The notes under the pieces are model-generated. The model ran no database searches, was not told the DNA's origin, and saw only the letters and a program-made list of their open reading frames with translations. Source: Gordionus sp. m RMFG-2023 (Eukaryota; Nematomorpha; Gordioida; Chordodea; Parachordodidae). From it: 64,000 nt of DNA. The stretch lies in assembly GCF_954871325.1 (NCBI RefSeq), contig NC_088776.1:42984569-43048568 (forward strand), written 5' to 3'. Positions 57,501 to 64,000 of the stretch are shown here, piece after piece. Position 1 is the stretch's first letter. Each line of letters opens with the position of its first letter. The translations under genes and the position numbers were made by a program.

Positions 57501-60481
57501 GAGTGTTTTAACCATCTTCTAGAAGGAAACTATAAATACTAACTAGGGGAATACGGGAGTTACCCACAAGGCGCTACCAAGGCCACATCAAAATGCAACC
57601 CATGTCTATTAAGATAATCATCAATATAAATAAAATGTAAAAAAATTTATACTTAAAAAATATTATTTTTAAATTAATTATTTAGACAAATTAGGGGAAG
57701 AGAAAGCGATAATTTTATCAATATTTAATTGTTTAAATAAAAAAATTTCCATTGATAAAATGGTTAAATTATTAAGAAATGGATCTTTCATGGTACTACA
57801 AAGTCTTGTTTTAATTAATTTAATTTTACTTATGACCCTTTCGGCAGTACTTGAGGTAGTAAGAATGGTTAATAAATATTTATATAAAATTGCTAAATTA
57901 GGGAAAGCAGAAAAATTTTAAAGTAGAAGATAAGGTAAAATAAACGAATAGTTTTTCCAGTCTGAATCATAAGTCTCAGAATCATCAGAAAAAGATGCTA
58001 AATAATGTATAAATATTTTTATTAAATAAATTTACAAATCTCAAATTCTGACAAATCTTTAGATTCTTTAACCTTTAGGTCACGTGTACTAATTGCATCC
58101 TCGTTTTAGCCATCTTATAAATATTTCGAAACTTCAAAATTTCTTCAAAAATTTGAAATTTAAATGGTAAAATTCACAAATATCCTATCTTTAACGATTA
58201 ACTTTTCTACCATCCTTTGGTGTAAAAAAATGATGTTTGATTAAAAAGTTTCATCCATTCATTATTAAAAATTACTTTGCTAATCATCAAGTTTTGAGAA
58301 ATATTCTTAAAAGCTACCATTTCAAAGCTTTTCTTTTATCATATTATATGTGCAATTATTAATTAAGCATTTGTATTTTTTGGTTAATAATATCTTTGAG
58401 CATATTTTGAAATTGGAAAAATATATTTATGACAAGAAATCTCGGATAACAACCTAATTTACTAAACATCGACCAAAATTTATTAAAATGTAATAATAAG
58501 ATCCCCCCCCCTCCCCTCCCCTACTTATTATTTAATTTAATACTAACGGAATCAAGAGGTAGAGTCTGATATCACGAACCAGAAATTACTTGGTTATGTA
58601 TGAGTGTAGTAAAACAATAAAAGAATTAAATTTTAAAAAATAAAAATTAAAAAAAAAATTTGTTTTTTAAAAAAAGTACCTCCACTCAAATTTTAGAAGC
58701 AGTTGCTTCGGACTCCGACCCCTTTTTCCCCTGTTGTAGGGGCTACTGGAAGGGACATCAAAGCTAATTTTAAAATTATTTTATTAAAATAATCAAGTAC
58801 GGACAGTTGTATCTTAACGCATTAGGGGGAAAAACAAAATATTAAATTTGGACATAGCTTAATACATTGGTTCTTTTAAGACGGACGCGTCCATCTGACC
58901 ATTATCCAGAACATGTTCATAATAAATAAGCCATTTTGGAGGACTGGGCAGGACCAATAACATATAATAACCTTGACCCACGATTCATAAATTTACATCA
59001 ATTCAAATAAGCGGGTGGCACACCATTTTGATCTCCCGTATAAAAAATCTTCATTTAAATAAAAAAAACAGTATGATTTATAATAGAAAAATTGTAAAGG
59101 AGACCTAAATGGCGTGTCACCAACTGATTTTTATTCAACGACGCTTCAGAATGCATTTTATATGTAATATCGTTAGTCTAGGTAGTGTCATTGGGCCAGA
59201 TGGACTTTTGAGGAATAGTTCACATAACAATATTTTTTATTATTTTTATCGAATATATATATAACAGTTGCGCATATCGTTTGATCAAACCGAACCCACA
59301 ACTTATGAGTACCCTTCTGAACAGTCGTTGTTTGATTTTCATTTAGAAAACGAGGATGTCAAATCACGTATAGAAGCTTTTAATATCAAAGCTGCAACAG
59401 CAACCATTTCTCTCACACCTTATAATAACAAAAAGGGGAGCAGTAAAAACAAGCAGTCTAAATTAGGTGGTAAAATTAAAAGTTGTGACTTTAATAATAA
59501 TACAGATGAAGGGAAAAGCGAAGATGTTTATAGTGATATTGGTAAATGAAACATTCTTTTTTTTTTCCAATTTCACAAATAATCATTAAATGAATGAAAG
59601 AAATGTCAATAAATTTTTCATATATATTAATTTACTAGCCATTAACTCAATACTAGACTTAAAGTTGATGTTTTTTATATTATCATTTTGAATTTGGGAT
59701 TTAGAGCTTACAAAATGGGTATGTAGTTTATCATTTATTCATAAGATGTAATTATACTTGCCAGCTATTAAAAATTAATTAAGTTAATGCGTTCTCATTT
59801 TTAAACTAAATAAATCAAATAAATTTTTCCCACGGCTTCATGTCACTTAGATGCGATTGTTGATTGTTATTTAATTTCAAATTCCTCTTATTTCTTATTA
59901 TTATGTGGTAGTATAATAATTTATCTAAATTTTTTATTTATTTTTTAACAAGTTACCATGATTTTAAAAATGACGCCTTTCCTCTTATATGTATAACAGA
60001 TTATAATCCAGTAAATCAAAACGATCCTTCTTCAGAATCAAAACTTAGTTGCACTTCACCCACATCTCTTACATCGATATCTTCTTTATCAATGATAACA
60101 ACGAACCAATCTTCTCCTAAACCAAATAGCCTAAGCCTTTCGCCCACGCATATAGCCACCAAATCTATATATTTGCAAAATTCCCATAATCTAGTTAATT
60201 CGAATGATCGAAATCCCTTATTTAGCCATGAGGAATTTAAATCTTCAGCCCATACCCCTAGTTATTTTTACGAAAAGCTTTCTCGATTCACTCCCAAACA
60301 CCTTAAACTGAACCGAGATTTATTAGTTAATTGCTTTACACATGAGGAATATTCTATGACATCACCCATCCCTCAAGCGAGTCCTACTTATGAAAAAGAT
60401 TATCTTAAACCACTATCCATCGAGGAAGAAGCAACTGCCAAATGGTCTCAAACCGTTCAACATTCCGATTTATTGTTTTAA
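43700..60481 (+). CDS. PP1-docking protein gene (taperin/phostensin-like?), three exons
   Basis: Inferred join 43700-45544, 59268-59541, 60000-60481: 2601 nt, a multiple of 3, about 866 residues. Residues 1-615 are mostly polar and Asn/Lys/Ser-rich, with a denser patch DPDGYWRVTRDLVHKIRAKG around 345 and TEMEFIDLSKRIHLIGAYVK near 585. The first junction gives KKSLRISFDQ: RISF fits the RVxF docking motif of protein phosphatase 1, followed by TTYEYPSEQSLF. RVxF followed by EYPSE is what I recall from taperin/phostensin, PP1-binding actin-associated proteins; this is memory, not a search. The C-terminal third is Ser/Pro/Thr-rich. A 5' exon before 43700 is possible, since TATCTAG lies just upstream in an open frame. 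Confidence 0.6.
45693..45915. mobile_element. palindromic hAT MITE, copy 5
   Basis: Perfect duplication CTTATGAC at 45685-45692 and 45916-45923. 223 bp; both ends TAGTGTTGTTAAACGGCTCG (one inverted). It split a roughly 57-bp tandem duplication (TTGGTCAGAGCGTTTTTAA at about 45657 and 45945). Lies about 150 bp after the first exon of the PP1-docking gene. Confidence 0.96.
46023..46397. mobile_element. non-autonomous hAT, 375 bp
   Basis: Ends TAAAGATTTGCAATCACGGC and inverse TAGAGATCTGCATCGGGCCT; flanks ACTGTGAC and ACATGGGC share five of eight bases. Internal GGCCGGGTT-type words. Same end type as the elements at 10681 and 61399. Confidence 0.7.
46863..47711. mobile_element. non-autonomous hAT, 849 bp
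   Basis: Flanks ATTTATAT and ATTTATTT (7 of 8). Ends CAGAGACCTGCGGGTTAACC and inverse AAGAGGCCTGCAGGCCTGGG, subterminal GGCCCAG words. No transposase. A tRNA T-arm-like word GTGAGTTTGAATCAC near 47180 is probably chance. Confidence 0.65.
48838..48912. repeat. GC-rich hairpin, arms about 26 bp
   Basis: TTCGCGCGAATTCGCGACGA and, after a 20-nt AT spacer, the inverse of AGCGCGAATTCGCGGCGAAG. Strikingly CpG-rich in an AT-rich intron. No flanking duplication recognised. Confidence 0.85.
49048..49235. mobile_element. palindromic hAT MITE, copy 6, degraded
   Basis: Left part AACTTTTAAAAACGGCTAAC and right GAGCCGTTTAACAACAGTA remain; the left terminus is lost. No duplication visible. Confidence 0.65.
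50577..50778. mobile_element. palindromic hAT MITE, copy 7, degraded
   Basis: GGTGTTGTTAAACGGCTCCA at the left and the inverse of TTTTGCTAAACGGCTCGATT at the right, with the GCCTCGAGATTTGGC centre. No 8-bp duplication seen. Confidence 0.8.
55895..57180 (-). mobile_element. hAT transposon remnant, 1.29 kb, with GATCCGATA repeats
   Basis: Perfect duplication ATTGTAAG at 55887-55894 and 57181-57188. Ends TAGAGCTGTGCCGATCCACA and inverse TAGGGCTGTGCCGATATTAA; CCGATCCGATA words near both ends. Minus strand near 56740-56800 reads ALSAESSESDFSTAGDI, a hAT C-terminal segment; the rest of the transposase is gone. Confidence 0.93.
57190..57335. repeat. short-period imperfect repeats
   Basis: Words such as AAGTGTCCCATTACAAGGTG, AAGTGTCGCATTGTAGAAGT and GTCATTTAATAAAATGCCGC recur with 15-35 bp spacing directly after the hAT. 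No coding frame survives. Confidence 0.45.
59010..59131. repeat. small inverted repeat (MITE-like)
   Basis: GGTGGCACACCATTTTGATC near 59015 faces the inverse GGTGACACGCCATTTAGGTC near 59115, separated by about 65 bp of AT-rich DNA. About 140 bp before the RISF exon. Full ends and duplication not determined. Confidence 0.6.
59268..59541 (+). CDS. PP1-docking protein, exon 2 (RVxF motif)
   Basis: Acceptor TATAACAG before 59268; phase 0. Encodes LRISFDQTEPTTYEYPSEQS, then a Lys/Ser/Asn-rich stretch ending SEDVYSDI. Donor G|GTAAAT at 59542 leaves 1 nt. RISF is the putative PP1-docking motif. Confidence 0.75.
60000..60481 (+). CDS. PP1-docking protein, last exon
   Basis: Acceptor TATAACAG before 60000, 2 nt complete Asp; encodes DYNPVNQNDPSSESKLSC, Ser/Thr/Pro-rich stretches and FYEKLSRFTPKHLKLNRDLL, ending SIEEEATAKWSQTVQHSDLL with TAA at 60479. 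Compact sequence with balanced codons, unlike the flanks. No known domain recognised. Confidence 0.75.
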
Positions 60482-61390
60482 TTACTATCTAAATATGCAA
60501 CTTTGGGCAATGAAGAAACTATATTATTTTAAAAATATTCACCTTTTAATTGATGATTTATCGAAACGGTTAACGTTTAAATTTTGTATAAATGTGACTA
60601 AGTATTACCGCAATTTTGTTCATTTATTAGCTAAAAGATTTCTTCTTTTTAATTACACCTTTAAATAAGGATTAATTAGATTAAAAAAATAATTATCCGG
60701 TTTTAGTCAAAATTATATCTCTATTATATTTTAATGATCATTTATAGAAAATGATAATATTCAATCTTTTTTAATATATAGTTACATTAATTATCAAATT
60801 TTTGTAATTTCCATTTACACTTTATATGAAATAATGCATTTATTAATATTTAAATGCACCTCGGTAGGTTTTTAAAATATAACGTGTTCAAAACTTTATA
60901 AGTGCATTTACTAGGGAGAGTTTGACCTTACTTAATTTTTTTCCCCACCTGATTTTTATAAGCTCATTTTAATTGTCTACCTTTCATTATTCTATTGTAA
61001 TTTTGTTAATCGTGATTACTTTTAATTTTTTTTCCCTCTAAATTACACATATTTATATATATTATACAATATATCACAACAATAATATATTATATCGATT
61101 TTTTTTAAAATCTTACATTAGCTAGCTTTTATAACATTAAATAATTAAAGTAGATGGATAAATAATAATATACATTGAATTAGTATAAAAAAAAATTTCA
61201 TGGTATATTAGCATATATAATCATTTTTTATTTTTTCTCTAAAAAAATTCATTATAGGGTGGCGCATATTATTATGTTATTTGAAACATTTAATAGGTAG
61301 TAAAAAAAGTATTATTGATTTTTTCAAAAATTGTGTCATTTGCGAATCAGCTATTTAAAGGTTTAAATATACTTTTTAATATAGTGAAAT
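60482..61390 (+). other. 3' flank of the PP1-docking gene, no further gene seen
   Basis: AT-rich. An open stretch to 60668 overlaps the exon in another frame and is not considered real. No canonical AATAAA was found close to the stop. Confidence 0.5.
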
Positions 61391-61398
61391 GTTCTAAT

Positions 61399-61734
61399 TA
61401 GTGATCTGCATCGGGCCTAATTTTTCAAGTCCCGGCCCGAAAATTTTTTTAAAAATGTTTTGCCGGCCCGGCCCGAATTTATTTAAATATAGAAATTAAT
61501 TTTTATAATTATTTAATATGTTATATGTCGTTTAGTTTCAATAAATAAAATCAAATATTTTTATTTTACATAAAAAATTCAATATAAAATTGATAAATTT
61601 AGATATATTTAAAAAAATTCCAAAATCCGACCCGAGCCTGCCCGAATTTTTTTTTAAAATATTAGGCCCGGCCCCGATTATTTTAAATAGAATTAGGACC
61701 GGGTACGGGCCGGGCCTAACTTTGCCGATCTCTA
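61399..61734. mobile_element. non-autonomous hAT, 336 bp
   Basis: Perfect duplication GTTCTAAT at 61391-61398 and 61735-61742. Ends TAGTGATCTGCATCGGGCCT and inverse TAGAGATCGGCAAAGTTAGG, with GGCCCGGCCCG words inside. Ends match the TAGAGRTCTGCATYGGGC type of the 10681 element. Confidence 0.93.
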
Positions 61735-62060
61735 GTTCTAATACCCAAAAAATTGTGTAGAAAAGAGGTTAAGGTAAAAAATGTTACTTTTGTCTTTCTT
61801 TTTAGAGTTAAATAATATGAAATATTCACATGTCATTTTGGTCAATTTTTTTTAGAAAATTATATTTAAAATAACTAAACATGGTTTAAAAACAATTGTA
61901 TCATGAAATATACACTTAAATATAATGTGTGCTGTGACTTAATCACCGATCGCTAATTATGAATGATACTATTAAAATATCGTGATTCATTAGCATATAT
62001 CATAACTTTAAATCTTGTAATAAATTTCTCAAATTATATATATAATCTAATCACCTTAAT

Positions 62061-62217
62061 CAAGAAATGAACGTTTTCTTATAATCTTAACGTTAATTTT
62101 TATTTTTCCTATCAACTATCCTATCATCTTAATGTTAAACAAGAAATGAACGTTTTCGTATAATCTTAATGTTATATTTATTTTTTCTATCAACTTTCCT
62201 ATCATCTTAATGTTAAA
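62061..62217. repeat. tandem duplication, 79-bp unit
   Basis: Unit beginning CAAGAAATGAACGTTTTC at 62061 repeats at 62140 with about 90 percent identity (also ATCCTATCATCTTAATGTTA near the end of each unit). Confidence 0.85.
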
Positions 62218-62268
62218 TAAATCGATGGAGACTATATAGCTCTAATGTTAAATTTTAAGAAAATTTTT

Positions 62269-62338
62269 GTACATCACGGGATTCGAACCTATGACTTAAC
62301 GTTTTAAAGGCAAACGTTCTTCCACTCAGCCACCTTCT
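62269..62338 (-). promoter_or_regulatory. tRNA-like sequence (degenerate tRNA or SINE head)
   Basis: Minus strand: GAAGGTGGCTGAGTGGAAGA (box A-like), loop with CTTTAAA, then GGTTCGAATCCCG (box B-like, 62277-62289). The acceptor stem pairs poorly, so a functional tRNA is unlikely. Downstream on the same strand lies the 79-bp tandem repeat. Confidence 0.55.
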
Positions 62339-62935
62339 ATATTAAAATTTGTAATATAATCTTTCTTATATATATTATTATTTTGCTATTAACATATTTT
62401 TCAATTAATTTATATAATTTACATCTTATTGTGTTATATTAAAAAGAATACTAACCTCACCTCAAATTATGGTAAGAATAAATATTATCAAATTTAAAAT
62501 AGCAAATTAAATTATATTTAGCCAATTGAAAAATAAACATTTATCTCATATTACCACCCCAAAATATGCCAGTATAAAAATTTTATCTCAACAACAATAT
62601 TTGATCTCTGAAAATGACATATAATACCAATTTATCAATATCTACCCTACATTTTTGATTAAAATTTCATATATTTTACGCTAAATTTAATAAAATGAAT
62701 AAATAATCATTAAAATTTGTCATTTATTTTATATAAACTATGTATTTAAAAAAAATTTCATATAATAGTTCAAGATTTTATTATTCTCGTCATTCTTGAC
62801 GGGTTATCAACTAGCTTAATAAATATAAATGTGTCTTTTTAAAACTATAAAATATTTATCCATTTTTTCGAAATAATGCACCGCAATTAAATATTTAATA
62901 ATAAAAGCAATTAACTTATAAATTTATATAATAAC

Positions 62936-64000
62936 CAGAGTTGGGCAGTACCGCGAATACGTGTATCTAAGATACAAGATCCTTTTGTATCTTGTACTCA
63001 GTATCTTATTGACATTTTTAATAAGATACTAGTATATCCAGAGTTGGGCAGGTCCTCCGGAAAAAGAATCTAGATACATATACAGATTCTTTATAAAAAA
63101 ATGAATCTTAGATACAGATACTAGTATCTTGTTCAAAATATCAAAAAGATACAAGATAAAAGATACTTGTATCTTTTACTAAATTAGAGTATCTTAAATA
63201 CTAGATACTTTTAAATTATCATTACCAATTAAATTAGAATAGTTTATAAAATATACAATTTTTATTATTTATATGTGAAGAACATAATATTACACATATA
63301 AATAATGAATATTTGCAATAATTAATAAAATATTTATTGAAGAATTAATTATAATAACCAGGGATTTTAATATTAATTTTTGTTCATTAATAGCTTAAAC
63401 AGGGAAGTGGAGAGTAGTATATTTAATGGGAGTTGAAAATGTGCAAATAAGAAAAAAAATTAAATCAAATGATTTATTAGAATTTGCAGTTTATTTTTTG
63501 TGTTGTTTTAAATATAGCTTATATTCGAAGTATATGGCTAAATAGAATCTTTAAAAAAAAATAATACTAGTTTTATTTTATTCATTATCTTTAATAAGTA
63601 TTTTTCATTACTTGTTTGTGATATTTATGTATTTATTAAATTAGTTTTATTTTCTAGTATGACTTTATAAATCTTGCATTTGTAATATCATATATATACA
63701 TTTAAATCTCTTTTCAAATTTTTTTAACATATTTCTTGCAAGATCATTAATTATAAATAAAAAATATGAAAATAATGTGCAACATTATATTATTTAATTA
63801 TTAAATATATAACAATTTTCTTTAATGCATTTTAAATTGATTAGAGTTTATAGATAAATACTGTAATATAATTTTACTTATATCATAAATAAATAAAAGT
63901 AACTAATAAAGTTAAATTCTACCTTATTATAATTATTTTATTAAGAGCCTTTTAAAATTATCTAATATTATATATCAATTGTAGCTTAAATATTTCCTCT
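62936..64000 (+). mobile_element. hAT-like termini, two nested left ends, cut by window end
   Basis: CAGAGTTGGGCAGTACCGCG at 62936 and CAGAGTTGGGCAGGTCCTCC at 63039. Both are followed by dense GATAC/GTATC words (AGATACAAGAT, ACTAGTATCTTG). The second end seems inserted in the first element. Right ends are not in the window, and 63250-64000 shows only AT-rich DNA. Confidence 0.6.

Larger units (their letters stand above)
45545..59267 (+). other. 13.7-kb intron with hAT elements and MITEs
   Basis: Holds MITEs at 45693-45915, 49048-49235 and 50577-50778, hATs at 46023-46397, 46863-47711 and 55895-57180, a GC hairpin at 48838-48912 and two small inverted repeats. Stretches 47720-48830, 49240-50570, 50780-55886 and 57340-58990 show AT-rich sequence with isolated decayed hAT-like ends (for instance TAGGGTTGTCGAACC at about 51708, GACCAGAAACCCGCTGAGAT at about 55454) but no gene. 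Whether this is one intron depends on the gene model above. Confidence 0.5.

Noticed and set aside
62269-62338. Functional tRNA gene
   Set aside because: Box A and B words are present but the acceptor stem pairs at only about half its positions and the anticodon arm is irregular.

Overview
The window is about 64 kb of very AT-rich DNA (roughly three quarters or more A+T by eye) with long introns, GT/AG splice sites and almost no intergenic coding. It reads as nuclear DNA of a metazoan: it carries a spliced SH2-type regulatory subunit of class IA PI3-kinase and a second spliced gene with a PP1-docking motif. The exact lineage cannot be fixed from the sequence. No rRNA, functional tRNA, operon or CRISPR was seen.

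Host genes. (1) A PI3-kinase regulatory (p85/p55-like) gene lies on the + strand at about 3.0-29.6 kb. Eight exons keep one reading frame through every junction and give about 641 residues: nSH2, the iSH2 coiled coil, a long Asn-rich linker, then cSH2. No SH3 or RhoGAP-like region is visible, so it resembles the short p50/p55 forms, unless more exons lie upstream. (2) A second + strand gene at 43.7-60.5 kb has three phase-compatible exons (about 866 residues) with an RVxF-type PP1-docking motif (RISF) followed by EYPSE. This recalls taperin/phostensin, but the assignment is tentative.

Everything else is mobile or repeated DNA, much of it inside introns and much of it nested. hAT elements dominate; many have intact 8-bp target duplications (10.7-12.6, 24.5-25.2, 30.1-34.9, 33.9-34.6, 40.0-42.5, 55.9-57.2 and 61.4-61.7 kb). 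A family of about 220-bp palindromic hAT MITEs occurs at least seven times. A 4.9-kb Tc1/mariner-IS630-like element (12.6-17.5 kb) has long inverted ends, a DDE transposase and four blocks of tandem repeats, and a 377-bp MITE at 4.3 kb is a deletion derivative of it. A decayed piggyBac (0.7-2.2 kb) sits in a tandem array. Two RTE-type LINE copies (5.99-9.82 kb minus; 35.0-38.1 kb plus) begin with a tRNA-like Pol III promoter and stop almost directly at the ORF2 stop codon plus A-tail. A second, older LINE (24.0-28.0 kb minus) lies inside a hAT and is itself broken by two hATs. A Ty3/Gypsy-like LTR fossil (19.3-21.7 kb) fills the intron inside the iSH2 coding region.

The clearest story is a PI3K gene whose introns have grown by layered transposon insertion while its reading frame survives. 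Alongside it is a set of transposon families whose ends show which non-autonomous elements probably use which transposase.
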